The notes below the pieces were generated by a model. The model ran no database searches, was not told the origin of the DNA, and saw only the letters and a list, made by a program, of their open reading frames with translations. From contig CALXBQ010000040.1 in assembly GCA_944386595.1 (NCBI GenBank), forward strand, positions 1-64,000: a stretch of 64,000 nt of DNA. The letters are read 5' to 3'. This stretch comes from an uncultured Clostridia bacterium (GTDB taxonomy: Bacteria; Bacillota; Clostridia; Peptostreptococcales; Anaerovoracaceae). Shown piece by piece: positions 16,802-25,447 of the stretch (position 1 is the stretch's first letter; every line of letters starts with the position of its first letter). Made by a program: the position numbers and the translations under genes.

Positions 16802-19800
16802 CTATTTATGCTCCTCCTTGTTGGAGTCCACGAAGCGCTTTATCTTCTTGGAAGTGTTCTTCTCAAACTCCTCGGTTCTTACGTTGATCTTCTTCACTCT
16901 CTTGAACAGAGGCAGCTCCTCGTTGACTTTGTCGATTTCCTTCCAGAGAAGGTCTTTGACCTGCTCGTCCGTATATCCGGCTCCAAGAGCTTCCTCCAGC
17001 TCCTCGGCGTCGGTTACGATGGTTGCAACTATGGACGTGTCGTTGGTTCCCTCGTCGTTTTCGTCTCCCCATACCATGCTCTCGGCTATGTAAGGGATTC
17101 TGCTCAGGTAGTACTCTATCTCCTCAGGGAATACGTTCTTTCCGTTCTTGGTGATGATTACGTTCTTCTTTCTTCCCGTGATGTAGACAAAGTTCTGCTC
17201 GTCCACATAGCCCAGGTCTCCGGAGTAGAACCAGCCGTCTCTGAGAACGTCGTTAGTTGCGGCTTCGTTGTTGTAGTAGCCCATCATGACGTTATCGCCT
17301 CTGAAGCAGATTTCGCCTACTCCGTCCTCGTCAGGGTCTTCAATCTTCACTTCCATTCCCGGAAGAAGGTGACCTGCGGCCGCGTTTCTCATATCCTTTT
17401 CAACGTCAGGATTCAGCGCCGCCATAGGTGAGCACTCGGTAAGCCCGTAACCCTGTACACCGATGATTCCTATGTCGTTGAAGAACTGCAGAATCTCAGG
17501 ATCAATGGCCGCTCCGCCGGAGATTATTACTCTCATTCTTCCGCCGAAAACGTCGAGAATCTGTTTGGTGAACGGTTTGCTTATGTCGAGTCCCAGCTTC
17601 TTCGTCTTTCTGTTGGCCTTGAGAAGTCTTGCAAGGGTCTTGTCCTTGCCCTGCTTCTTCACGTTCTTCATTATCTTCTTGTACAGAGTCTCTATGAGGG
17701 CCGGCACTCCTAAAATCATGGTCGGCTTAACCTCTTCAAGATTCTGGGTTATGTATCTCAGACCTTCGCAGAAGGCTATGGACGCTCCCTTGTAGAGAGG
17801 CATCAGGAAGTCGCATGTACACTCGTATGTGTGATGTACAGGAAGCACCGAGAAGAATATATCCCAAGGATTTACCTTCAGAATGGTCGGTGCCGCCATC
17901 AGGTTGTAAGCCAGGTTGGTGTTGGAAAGCATTACGCCCTTTGACAGACCGGTGGTTCCCGAAGTGTAAAGAAGCACGGCCATCTCGTCTGCTATAACCT
18001 CGGCATCCAGATACTGTCTGTCTCCCAGAGCCACCTGATTCTTTCCTTCCTCTATGAGCTCCTTCCAGGAGAGAACGTCGCCCTCGTGCTTATCCGAATC
18101 GAAGGATACGACCATTTCAAGGTTCGTCTCGCCGCTGTCTCTTATCTCCTTAAAGGTATCGACAAATTTCTTGCCGCATACTACGGCCGAAACTCCGGAA
18201 TCCGCAACCAGTCCCTTGAGCTCCTTAGGTCCCAGCTCCTTGTCCAGAGGAACCACCAGACCCACGCCGCCTATAACCGCAAGGTATGTGGTCTCCCACT
18301 GATAGCATGTCTCTCCGATGATGCTTATGCGCTTTCCCTTGAGTCCGCGGTTTATGAGAGCCGTTCCCAGACCGTTGACGTCAGCGAGAGCGCGCTTATA
18401 GGTGATCTCGGTGTACGGCTGTCCCTTGCCGAACTTCTGGCGGAAAGCCACGTTGTCGCCGTAGAGCTCCACGCTGGAGGTGAACATGTCTCTCACGTCC
18501 GTGATAGGACGGCTTTCCTTATATCTTACGTAAGGGTCTGTGCTCTCGGTTATGTATGTTCTGACAAAGTCTTCAGCCCTGCGTCTTTCGGCCGCCTTTA
18601 TCTCCTGATAGCTCTGAGCCATTATATCTTCCTTTCCGAGGGAGCTGTCTCCCTGATTTCCGTATCTCTTAATCTTTCCGGTAGTCGTCTTGTCGAACTC
18701 CTTATCCCGGATATGGATACGCTTTATAGCCTTGTAAGGAGGCCACTTCTTATTGACCTCTTCTATGTACTTTCTGAAGAAATGGTAGATCTCGCTGCCA
18801 GACATCTCCCCTTCCTGCTCCCTGAGAAGGTCGTAGTTAGGGAAAATCTCCGCAGTCACGATTACGTTTCCGATGTGTTCGTCTGCCACTCCGTGAACCA
18901 GAACCTCTGCAATCAGCTCGTTTTCCGCGATTACGGCCTCAAGCTCTTCAGGAAAGATGTTCTTTCCGCCCTTTGTTACGATGACGGTCTTCTTTCTTCC
19001 GGTAAGATAGAGGAAACCTTCGTCGTCAAGATATCCCAGGTCTCCCGTGTAAAGCCAGCCGTCCTTTAAAACTTCGGCAGTAGCCTCTTCGTTGTCGTAG
19101 TAGCCCATCATCACCGAAGGTCCGCGGGTCACTACCTCGCCTATGCCGTTTTCGTCAGGGTTGTCTATCCTTACCTCCGTACCCGGCATAGGTCTTCCCA
19201 CGGAAGCAGCCTTGCCGTAACGGTCCTGATTTACGGCTATGATAGGAGCGTTCTCGCTCATGCCGTATCCCTGAATCATAGGGAATCCCATGGCCTCAAA
19301 GTCCTCTATAACCTTAGGGTCTATGGCGGCTCCACCCGCAACCATAAGCCTCATGTCGCAGCCGAAGCTGTGGTGAATGGCCTTGAACAGCTTCTTCATA
19401 AGCTTGCGGTTGTTGTAAAGCTTCATCTTTCTGGAAATGTCTATGGCCTTTCTCAGCTTTTCGGCCTCGCCCCTTGCCGCGGCCTGCTTCCACATTCCCT
19501 TGTATATCTTCTCAAATACCAGAGGCACGCCCACCAGATAGTTGGCTCCCACCTCCGCCATATTCTTCTGTATGTATCTGATTCCTTCGCATATTGCAAG
19601 AGTTCTGCCCTGGTACATGGTGGTCCAGATTGCGCAGTTCATCTCGTATGCGTGGTGACACGGCAGAATGGAAAGGACTATGCCGCCTTCGTCCAGGTTA
19701 ACCAGCTTCGACATGTTCATGACGTTGGAAGCTATGTTCCTGTGGGAAAGCATTACTCCCTTGGAAGCTCCCGTGGTTCCCGACGTGAACATGAGGGTCG

Positions 19801-20365
19801 CCATCTGATCCGGGTCAATCTCCGCGTCCACGTATCTCCTGTCTCCCTCCCCGAGAAGCTTTCTTCCTCTCTCCAGAATATCGTCCATGGATAGGGCTCT
19901 TTCGTCCTTAGCCTTCTTCATGCAGATAAAGTGCTCCACGTCGTACTTTTCTTCATATACGCCGGCTATGCTCTTCTCGCTTCCCTGGGAGAACACCAGC
20001 GCCTTGGCTCCGGAGCGCCTTATGAGATTCTTAAGCTCATCGGAAGGCAGGTTTTTATCGAGAGGAACTATTACGCCTACGCCGCAGACCGTGGTATAGT
20101 AGGTCAGAAGCCAGCGCACGCTGGTCTCTCCGATTACCGCAATCTTCTCTCCCTGAAGGCCCATGTCGATGAGGCCGGTTCCGAGAGCGTCGATGTCATC
20201 TTTCATCTGTCTGTATGTCACAGGCATAAATTTTCCTGCTTTTTTATCCTTTTCAAGATACGCCGTTTTATCGGCAAAGAGCTCCGCGCTGGAGGTGATT
20301 ATCTCCTTAAGATCGTTTACCTCACGGACGGGATAAAAAACGCCGTCATATTTCGGATTGTTCAT
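16802..20365 (-). CDS. Tandem long-chain acyl-CoA synthetase (two FadD-like modules in one ORF)
   Basis: A 1187-residue protein made of two complete AMP-forming acyl-CoA synthetase modules. Module 1 (about 1-575) has MFTSGTTGASKGVMLSH and ends at KTTTGKIKRYG; module 2 (about 600-1187) has LYTSGTTGLSKGVMLSN and ends at KNTSKKIKRF. Each activates a fatty acid to acyl-AMP then acyl-CoA. Both keep the adenylate-forming motifs and the C-terminal lysine. The linker is only about 15-20 residues. An internal ATG at 18623 (MAQSYQE) has its own AAGGAAG Shine-Dalgarno 7 nt upstream, so module 2 may also be made alone. A good promoter lies at 20415-20443. Confidence 0.88.
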   Translation of the reverse strand: MNNPKYDGVFYPVREVNDLKEIITSSAELFADKTAYLEKDKKAGKFMPVTYRQMKDDIDALGTGLIDMGLQGEKIAVIGETSVRWLLTYYTTVCGVGVIVPLDKNLPSDELKNLIRRSGAKALVFSQGSEKSIAGVYEEKYDVEHFICMKKAKDERALSMDDILERGRKLLGEGDRRYVDAEIDPDQMATLMFTSGTTGASKGVMLSHRNIASNVMNMSKLVNLDEGGIVLSILPCHHAYEMNCAIWTTMYQGRTLAICEGIRYIQKNMAEVGANYLVGVPLVFEKIYKGMWKQAAARGEAEKLRKAIDISRKMKLYNNRKLMKKLFKAIHHSFGCDMRLMVAGGAAIDPKVIEDFEAMGFPMIQGYGMSENAPIIAVNQDRYGKAASVGRPMPGTEVRIDNPDENGIGEVVTRGPSVMMGYYDNEEATAEVLKDGWLYTGDLGYLDDEGFLYLTGRKKTVIVTKGGKNIFPEELEAVIAENELIAEVLVHGVADEHIGNVIVTAEIFPNYDLLREQEGEMSGSEIYHFFRKYIEEVNKKWPPYKAIKRIHIRDKEFDKTTTGKIKRYGNQGDSSLGKEDIMAQSYQEIKAAERRRAEDFVRTYITESTDPYVRYKESRPITDVRDMFTSSVELYGDNVAFRQKFGKGQPYTEITYKRALADVNGLGTALINRGLKGKRISIIGETCYQWETTYLAVIGGVGLVVPLDKELGPKELKGLVADSGVSAVVCGKKFVDTFKEIRDSGETNLEMVVSFDSDKHEGDVLSWKELIEEGKNQVALGDRQYLDAEVIADEMAVLLYTSGTTGLSKGVMLSNTNLAYNLMAAPTILKVNPWDIFFSVLPVHHTYECTCDFLMPLYKGASIAFCEGLRYITQNLEEVKPTMILGVPALIETLYKKIMKNVKKQGKDKTLARLLKANRKTKKLGLDISKPFTKQILDVFGGRMRVIISGGAAIDPEILQFFNDIGIIGVQGYGLTECSPMAALNPDVEKDMRNAAAGHLLPGMEVKIEDPDEDGVGEICFRGDNVMMGYYNNEAATNDVLRDGWFYSGDLGYVDEQNFVYITGRKKNVIITKNGKNVFPEEIEYYLSRIPYIAESMVWGDENDEGTNDTSIVATIVTDAEELEEALGAGYTDEQVKDLLWKEIDKVNEELPLFKRVKKINVRTEEFEKNTSKKIKRFVDSNKEEHK

Positions 20366-20414
20366 TTCAAATACCTCTTTTACTAATAGGATATAACCTT
20401 GTCACTAACTCAAT

Positions 20415-20443
20415 ATTATAGCATTTTCAAGGGTTTTTGTAAA
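20415..20443 (-). promoter_or_regulatory. Promoter of the tandem acyl-CoA synthetase operon
   Basis: TTTACA at 20438-20443 and TATAAT at 20415-20420 with exactly 17 bp between them, reading leftward, about 45 bp ahead of the start codon. Confidence 0.7.
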
Positions 20444-20505
20444 ATGAAAACGGGTAAAAGACCGGAAGGATATTTAAAATTTTTTAACAAAATGCGCCCG
20501 GCCGT

Positions 20506-20694
20506 GGTTATCCTGTAATCAGAAAAAAGCCGAAAAAGGTTAAAGCTTTTCATCCTTTTAAAGCCATAATTCAAAAACAGGTATAAACAAACCCATAAAA
20601 ACGGTTGTCAATTATACCTGTTTATCTCAAAGCGGAAATTTAGGATGAATTTCTTTATCCTGAAATTGAAATTTGATGCGAAAAAGGTTAATCG
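20506..20694. repeat. Imperfect-palindrome intergenic repeat, copy B (189 bp)
   Basis: Opens GGTTATCCTGTAATC and closes GCGAAAAAGGTTAATC. Inner arms AAAACAGGTATAA (20574-20586) and TTATACCTGTTT (20612-20623) can pair. Copy B aligns end to end with the reverse complement of copy C at 29058-29243, so the two have opposite orientation. It sits between the 118-residue protein gene and the acyl-CoA synthetase promoter. Confidence 0.8.
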
Positions 20695-20730
20695 TCGTAT
20701 TGAGTCGTACTAATGGGAGGTCATAACCTT

Positions 20731-21087
20731 TTACTGCAGCATCTCTTCTTTCTTTGACAGAATGGCCTCTACCGCCGCGCAGGCCGGGCAGTCGCAGTAC
20801 TTTGCGCCTGCAGCCTTTATCTCTCGTCCGTGAACCGCAACATCGGGAGCCTTTTCTCCGAATACTCCAGCCCCCGCTTCAGATTCCGCAAAGGCGATAA
20901 GTCCGTCCACGGTTACGATATCCTCTTCAAGCTCTGCGATATACTTCTTCGTCTCTTCCTGCTCTTTGTCCGTTCCCACAGCGTCAAGCCACGCTTTTGC
21001 GGCTTCTCTCGCCTCCTGTGAGCATGTAGGAGCGTCTATGAGTTCCTTAGTCTTTTCGGCTACAAAATCCAAAACTTCCTTTTTCAT
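20731..21087 (-). CDS. Small conserved clostridial protein with a C-terminal CDCPAC motif
   Basis: An acidic, helical 118-residue protein with no membrane segment. The conserved elements are an N-terminal KTKELIDAPTCSQEA segment, the ETKKYIAELEEDI helix and the C-terminal KYCDCPACAAVEAIL, whose clustered cysteines could bind a metal. Similar short proteins occur in gut Clostridia and are sometimes mislabelled Hsp90; there is no Hsp90 ATPase domain here. Function unknown. GGAGAG precedes the ATG. Upstream lies bioY in the same direction. Confidence 0.75.
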   Translation of the reverse strand: MKKEVLDFVAEKTKELIDAPTCSQEAREAAKAWLDAVGTDKEQEETKKYIAELEEDIVTVDGLIAFAESEAGAGVFGEKAPDVAVHGREIKAAGAKYCDCPACAAVEAILSKKEEMLQ

Positions 21088-21164
21088 TTCAGTTCACTCT
21101 CCTTTGAAATCAAATTTGAAGTTTTTCCGTTACCGTTTATTTTATCACATTCAGGCTCCGGCTG

Positions 21165-21725
21165 CTATCTTTTAATTAAAGGCCTCAGCCTCTTTACAGT
21201 GTATGCGGCAAGCCCTGTTTTTACCAGATCCGGCGCGATATACGGAAATACGCACGTGGAAAGCACGGTCATTATACCGATTGTTCCTGCGTCGTCAGTG
21301 TATACCTTCATAAACCACAAGGTACCGAGCAGGTAGCATATCAGAAGTCCCGCGCATGCCGAGGAGAAGAACAGCGATATTCTCTTTTTCCATATCTTCT
21401 CCGTCGCCCACATGAACATAGCGCTTCCCAAAAATCCCGCTATATAGCCCCCTGTAAGTCCCGCAACAACTCCCGGCCCGCCGGAAAAACCTGCAAACAG
21501 GGGAAGTCCAAGGGCTCCTGTAAGAATATAGACTGCAATGGCCGCCGTCCCCAGCCTTCCCCCTAAAAGCCCGACTACCATAAACACACCGAAAGTCTGC
21601 ATTGTAAACGGCACTGCTGTGGGTATGGATATCCATGAACACACGGCCAGCAGCGCTACTGCCGCGGCAACGTAAGTCATATCCTTTGCTCTGCCTCTTC
21701 TTGCCGTACTAATTCCTGTTTTCAC
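21165..21725 (-). CDS. bioY: BioY, biotin-specific S component of an ECF transporter
   Basis: Membrane protein of 186 residues with about six hydrophobic helices. Typical BioY segments are PFTMQTFGVFMVVGLLGGRL near 40 and the glycine-rich YILTGALGLPLFAGFSGG near 67. It binds biotin and needs a shared energising module (EcfT/EcfA) encoded elsewhere. A BirA operator overlaps its promoter, so it should be repressed when biotin is plentiful. Confidence 0.93.
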   Translation of the reverse strand: MKTGISTARRGRAKDMTYVAAAVALLAVCSWISIPTAVPFTMQTFGVFMVVGLLGGRLGTAAIAVYILTGALGLPLFAGFSGGPGVVAGLTGGYIAGFLGSAMFMWATEKIWKKRISLFFSSACAGLLICYLLGTLWFMKVYTDDAGTIGIMTVLSTCVFPYIAPDLVKTGLAAYTVKRLRPLIKR

Positions 21726-21766
21726 TCTGTCCTCTCAACCTTTCCCCGATAATCACTATCCTGGCT

Positions 21767-21795
21767 ATTTTACCACTAAAAAAGAGGGTTGTAAA
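21767..21795 (-). promoter_or_regulatory. bioY promoter
   Basis: TTTACA at 21790-21795 and TAAAAT at 21767-21772 with 17-bp spacing, reading leftward. The -35 hexamer lies inside the BirA operator. Confidence 0.65.
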
Positions 21796-21822
21796 CCTAT
21801 ATATTTATACAGGTTTACAACC
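21787..21822. promoter_or_regulatory. BirA operator, doubling as a terminator hairpin
   Basis: TTGTAAACC (21789-21797) and GGTTTACAA (21812-21820) flank a 14-bp spacer, the Firmicute biotin-repressor site. Pairing extends outward by GAGGG/CCCTC, giving 14-bp perfect arms. On the minus strand the right arm is followed by TTTTTT, so the same element can end transcripts coming from deoD. Confidence 0.85.
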
Positions 21823-21866
21823 CTCCGGTATATCAATCATATCCGGTGTACGCGCTATATCCTCAA

Positions 21867-22571
21867 TTATGCTATCTCAAGAGCTATCTCCATCATCTGG
21901 GTGAAGGTGTTCTGTCTTTCTGCGGAGGAAAGCTCCTCTCCCGTTACCAGATGGTCTGAGATGGTGCAGATGCAGAGGGCGTTTTTGCCGGCTCTTGCGG
22001 CTTCCATGTAGAGCGCCGCCGATTCCATCTCAACTGCGAGAACTCCCATCTTCTGCCAGTCGAGAGCCCCGCCTACGTCGTGGTAGAAAACGTCGGAGGA
22101 CAGGAGATTGCCCACTTTGTATCTCACGTCTCCCATGGCCTTTGCCGCTTCCACAGCCTTTGCCAGAAGCTCATAGGACGCCGTCGGCGCAAAGGTTCCC
22201 GGCAGTGCGAACTGGTTCTGGAAGTTGGAGTCGGTGCAGGAGCCCAGACCGAAAACTATATCTCTAACCTTCAGGTCCGTCGAAATAGCGCCGGCGGAAC
22301 CGACTCTAATGATGTTCTTCACGTCGTAGAAGTTGAAGAGCTCGTGGGAGTATATTCCGATGGCAGGCATGCCCATGCCGGAAGCCATTACGGAAACCTT
22401 CTTTCCCTTGTAGGTTCCAGTGTAGCCGTTAACTCCCCTTACGTTGTTTACGAGAATCGGATTCTCAAAAAAAGTCTCGGCGATGAATTTTGATCTCAGC
22501 GGATCTCCCGGCATGAGGACGGTATCCGCAAAATCGCCTTTTTTTGCTTCGATATGTGGAGTAGGTATCAT
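21867..22571 (-). CDS. deoD: Purine-nucleoside phosphorylase DeoD
   Basis: Hexameric-type PNP that phosphorolyses purine (deoxy)nucleosides for salvage. The phosphate-binding loop is in VLMPGDPLRSKFIAE near residue 20, then SGMGMPAIGIYSHEL near 67 and the nucleoside-site segment VEMESAALY near 180. Start 22571 (MIPTPHIEAK) is chosen because AAAGGAGA lies 8 nt upstream; an upstream in-frame ATG would add 18 residues from the leader. That gives 234 residues, the normal DeoD length. Confidence 0.96.
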   Translation of the reverse strand: MIPTPHIEAKKGDFADTVLMPGDPLRSKFIAETFFENPILVNNVRGVNGYTGTYKGKKVSVMASGMGMPAIGIYSHELFNFYDVKNIIRVGSAGAISTDLKVRDIVFGLGSCTDSNFQNQFALPGTFAPTASYELLAKAVEAAKAMGDVRYKVGNLLSSDVFYHDVGGALDWQKMGVLAVEMESAALYMEAARAGKNALCICTISDHLVTGEELSSAERQNTFTQMMEIALEIA

Positions 22572-22595
22572 TCTGTCGTCTCCTTTCTGACAAAG

Positions 22596-22630
22596 AAGGC
22601 GTATGCCGCGAAAAAAGCCGCACACGCCTT
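22596..22630 (-). terminator. Hairpin between rnfB and deoD, probable rnf terminator
   Basis: Arms AAGGCGTATGC (22596-22606) and GCACACGCCTT (22620-22630) pair over 11 bp with one G-U, followed on the minus strand by a weak T-rich CTTTG. It lies within 25 bp of the rnfB stop. Confidence 0.45.
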
Positions 22631-22650
22631 AAAATTAGCTTATATTGAAC

Positions 22651-23556
22651 TTATGCTTCTGCGTTTTCGGAAGCAGACTCAGCCTTAGGCGCTTCCGCTG
22701 CCGGAGCCTCAGCTTTAGGCGCCTCGGTCTTCGGAGCTTCTGCCTTTGCAGGAGCCGCCTTCTTTACGCGCATATTGAGGATTGCGCCCGTAGGGCACTC
22801 CTTGGCGCACATTCCGCAGTTCTTGCACTTTTCAGGATCGATGTAGGCAAGGTTATCCACAACGTGGATAGCGTCAAACTTACATGTCTTTTCGCACTTG
22901 CCGCATCCGATACATCCGTTGGTACATGCCTTCCTGGTCTCTGCGCCCTTTGCATTGGAATGACACTGTACGACTACGATGTTCTTTGCAGGGGATATTC
23001 TGATGAGCTTGTTAGGGCACGTTCTTGCGCATGCTCCGCAGGCTACGCAGTTATCTCTGTTTACTACCGCAACACCGTCACAGATGTGAATGGCGTCAAA
23101 CTCACAGGCGGCTACGCAGTCACCCAGTCCGATACATCCGTAAGGGCACTGGTTTACTCCGCCGAAGAACTGCTTTGCGGCAGAACACGTCTTCATTCCG
23201 GTGTACTCCAGAAGAGACTTTGCAGCCTCGTGAGTTCCGTTACACATAACGACCGCAACTTCCTTTTCGGCGGCCTCGGCAGTTACGCCGAGAACCTCAG
23301 CCAGGGCGGCAGCCACGTCAGGGCCGCCTGCGGTACATTTATTGCACGGCAGGGAATGATCCGCCGCCAGAGCGTTGGCATAGTCGTCGCAGCCCGCATA
23401 TCCGCATCCGCCGCAGTTGGCGCCCGGAAGCTGCTCTCTCAGAAGAGTGAACGTCTCGTCTACAGGTACGAAGAATACCTTGGAAGCGATTGTAAGTATG
23501 CCTGCGCATATGAAACCGATTACCACTACGATCAATACAGGTTCTAAAATAGTCAC
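22651..23556 (-). CDS. rnfB: RnfB, iron-sulfur subunit of the Rnf complex
   Basis: Accepts electrons from reduced ferredoxin at the cytoplasmic face. It has one N-terminal membrane helix (about 3-28) and a 4Fe-4S site in PGANCGGCGYAGCDDYANAL. Several ferredoxin-type CxxCxxCxxxC(P) motifs follow: CPYGCIGLGDCVAAC, CVACGACARTCP, CIGCGKCEKTC and CKNCGMCAKECP. The last 30 or so residues are an Ala/Pro/Lys/Glu repeat resembling a flexible tail, which is unusual but seen in some clostridial RnfB. It is the last gene of rnfCDGEAB. Confidence 0.95.
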   Translation of the reverse strand: MTILEPVLIVVVIGFICAGILTIASKVFFVPVDETFTLLREQLPGANCGGCGYAGCDDYANALAADHSLPCNKCTAGGPDVAAALAEVLGVTAEAAEKEVAVVMCNGTHEAAKSLLEYTGMKTCSAAKQFFGGVNQCPYGCIGLGDCVAACEFDAIHICDGVAVVNRDNCVACGACARTCPNKLIRISPAKNIVVVQCHSNAKGAETRKACTNGCIGCGKCEKTCKFDAIHVVDNLAYIDPEKCKNCGMCAKECPTGAILNMRVKKAAPAKAEAPKTEAPKAEAPAAEAPKAESASENAEA

Positions 23557-23574
23557 TTAACTCCGCCTCCTTTC

Positions 23575-24153
23575 TTACTGGAACATTCCGGAGAAGCCCA
23601 TAAAGCTTACGGAAAGAATTGCTGCAGTTATAAGTGTGATAGGAAGTCCTCTGAACGGAACAGGGACGCCTGCTTCGTTTCCTTCCAGCTTTCCTCTTAC
23701 GCCTGCCATGAGAATCATAGCCAGCAGGAATCCGAGGCCTGCGCCGAAGGCGTTGAAGAGAGACAGAACGTATCCGTATCCCTCGTCGATGTTGGTGATA
23801 CATACACCGAGCACCGTACAGTTGGTGGTGATGAGCGGAAGATATATACCGAGAGCCTTGTGCAGGGACGGTATGTACTTCTTCAGCATCATCTCGATGA
23901 GCTGTACGAGAGCCGCGATTACGAGAATGAATACTACGGTCTGAAGATATCCTATGTTAAAGCTGTTCAGTATCTGCTGAATCGGCCAGGTCGCTGCGGT
24001 TGCAACTACCATTACGAATACTACGGCAATACCCATACCGATTGCCGAATCCAGTTTCTTGGATACACCCAGGAACGGACAGATACCGAGGAACTGAGCG
24101 AGCACGTAGTTATTTACGAGAATCATGCTCATTATCGTTGTTATTATTAGCAT
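23575..24153 (-). CDS. rnfA: RnfA, integral membrane subunit of Rnf
   Basis: Six-helix membrane protein of 192 residues, homologous to NqrE. The conserved opening NNYVLAQFLGICPFLGVSKK carries the Cys that helps bind the intramembrane Fe-S cluster with RnfE. The second conserved half is TTNCTVLGVCITNIDEGY. Its start overlaps the rnfE stop by 7 bp. Confidence 0.95.
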   Translation of the reverse strand: MLIITTIMSMILVNNYVLAQFLGICPFLGVSKKLDSAIGMGIAVVFVMVVATAATWPIQQILNSFNIGYLQTVVFILVIAALVQLIEMMLKKYIPSLHKALGIYLPLITTNCTVLGVCITNIDEGYGYVLSLFNAFGAGLGFLLAMILMAGVRGKLEGNEAGVPVPFRGLPITLITAAILSVSFMGFSGMFQ

Positions 24154-24863
24154 GCCTTTTCAGCTCCTTTCCCGCTTTCTGCGTTCTTTATTTCTTTTCT
24201 GTCGGCACCGCAGGAGGAAGCCAGGGAGCATCCCTCGCATCCGAAGTCCTTCTTAACCGGCTTGTCCTTTTTGATTACGTTTACGATTGCAACGAGTATT
24301 GCAAAGGTGAAGAATCCGCCCGGAGCCAGGTTGAAGATTCCCATTCCCGGAACCACGTTGGTAAGAACCTCGATTCCGAAGAGCGTTCCGGAACCGAAGA
24401 ACTCTCTGATGAGACCCATGCAGCCCAGCGCAAGGGTAAATCCGATACCCATTCCAACGCCGTCAAGTGCGGAATCAACCACGCTGTTCTTGCTGGCAAA
24501 GGCTTCCGCTCTTCCGAGGATTATACAGTTTACTACTATGAGCGGTATGTACAGTCCCAGGGACGCGTAAAGGGAAGGTACAAATGCCTGCAGAACCATC
24601 TGAACTATGGTTACGAAACCCGCGATTACTACGATGTAGCACGGGATTCTTACCTTGTCAGGAATGATCTTTCTCAGCATGGAAATAACTATATTGGAAC
24701 AAATCAGTACTGCCGTTGCGGAAACACCCATTCCAAGACCGTTTATGGCCGAAGACGATGTGGCCAGTGTAGGACAGGTTCCCAGCACCAGTACAAGTAC
24801 AGGGTTTTCTTTAATTATACCCTTTGTCAGTATGGCAAGCTTGCTCGTTTTCTTCTCTCCCAT
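24147..24863 (-). CDS. rnfE: RnfE, integral membrane subunit of Rnf
   Basis: Membrane protein homologous to NqrD, inverted in topology relative to RnfA. The conserved KENPVLVLVLGTCPTLATSS segment (about 16-35) carries the cluster Cys and VVNCIILGRAEAFAS the second site. The C-terminus is extended (to 238 residues) with a Cys-containing tail GCEGCSLASSCG, which is longer than in many RnfE proteins. The start overlaps the rnfG stop by 1 bp. Confidence 0.95.
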   Translation of the reverse strand: MGEKKTSKLAILTKGIIKENPVLVLVLGTCPTLATSSSAINGLGMGVSATAVLICSNIVISMLRKIIPDKVRIPCYIVVIAGFVTIVQMVLQAFVPSLYASLGLYIPLIVVNCIILGRAEAFASKNSVVDSALDGVGMGIGFTLALGCMGLIREFFGSGTLFGIEVLTNVVPGMGIFNLAPGGFFTFAILVAIVNVIKKDKPVKKDFGCEGCSLASSCGADRKEIKNAESGKGAEKAC

Positions 24864-25447
24864 TACTGAACACCTCCCATCTGCTGGAACTGCTGGAGAG
24901 CACAGTATACTCCGTAATGAACCGCATTGGAGGAGATTGTCGCTCCGCTTATGTAGTCAACCTGAGTATCGTCCTTTGCAGTGGTGGAGTCGAGAGAGGT
25001 AAGTCCCTCGTACTGTGCCAGATGCTCAGGAGTCTGCGCCTTGGTTCCAAGACCCGGAGTATCGCCGTGAGCCGTAACCTTGACTCCGGTAATCTCTCCG
25101 TTGGAATTGATTCCTACCATCTCTGTGAGAAGTCCGCCGAAGGAGCTGGACTGAACGGTCATAACCGCGCCTGCGCCGTTATCGGCAACGTAGCATTCAC
25201 TTACATATACCTTGTCAGGTTCTGCAACGTAAAGCTCTCCGTCGTATGCGGTAAAGGAATCAGCCTCTGCCAGAAGCTCCGTCCTGTTGGCATCTGCGGT
25301 CTTCTTATCGTTTTCCTGGATTATCGGATTTGCAACTCCGTATACTGCCGCAAGAGCAGCGGTAACTACCAGACAGATGACTACCAGGACCAGAATAGGT
25401 GCAACGTATTCTTTGAACGTATTGTTATTTTTCATCTTTCTTTGCAC
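24863..25447 (-). CDS. rnfG: RnfG, FMN-binding subunit of Rnf
   Basis: One N-terminal membrane helix (about 12-35) anchors an extracytoplasmic FMN-binding domain. The motif SGATISS near residue 170 holds the threonine that takes covalent FMN. Length 194 is normal. It overlaps the end of rnfD by 23 bp, consistent with tight operon packing. Confidence 0.94.
   Translation of the reverse strand: MQRKMKNNNTFKEYVAPILVLVVICLVVTAALAAVYGVANPIIQENDKKTADANRTELLAEADSFTAYDGELYVAEPDKVYVSECYVADNGAGAVMTVQSSSFGGLLTEMVGINSNGEITGVKVTAHGDTPGLGTKAQTPEHLAQYEGLTSLDSTTAKDDTQVDYISGATISSNAVHYGVYCALQQFQQMGGVQ

Larger units (their letters stand above)
20366..20730. other. 365 bp intergenic region
   Basis: Contains the promoter of the acyl-CoA synthetase gene (20415-20443) and copy B of the palindromic repeat (20506-20694). 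I see no additional gene. Confidence 0.7.
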
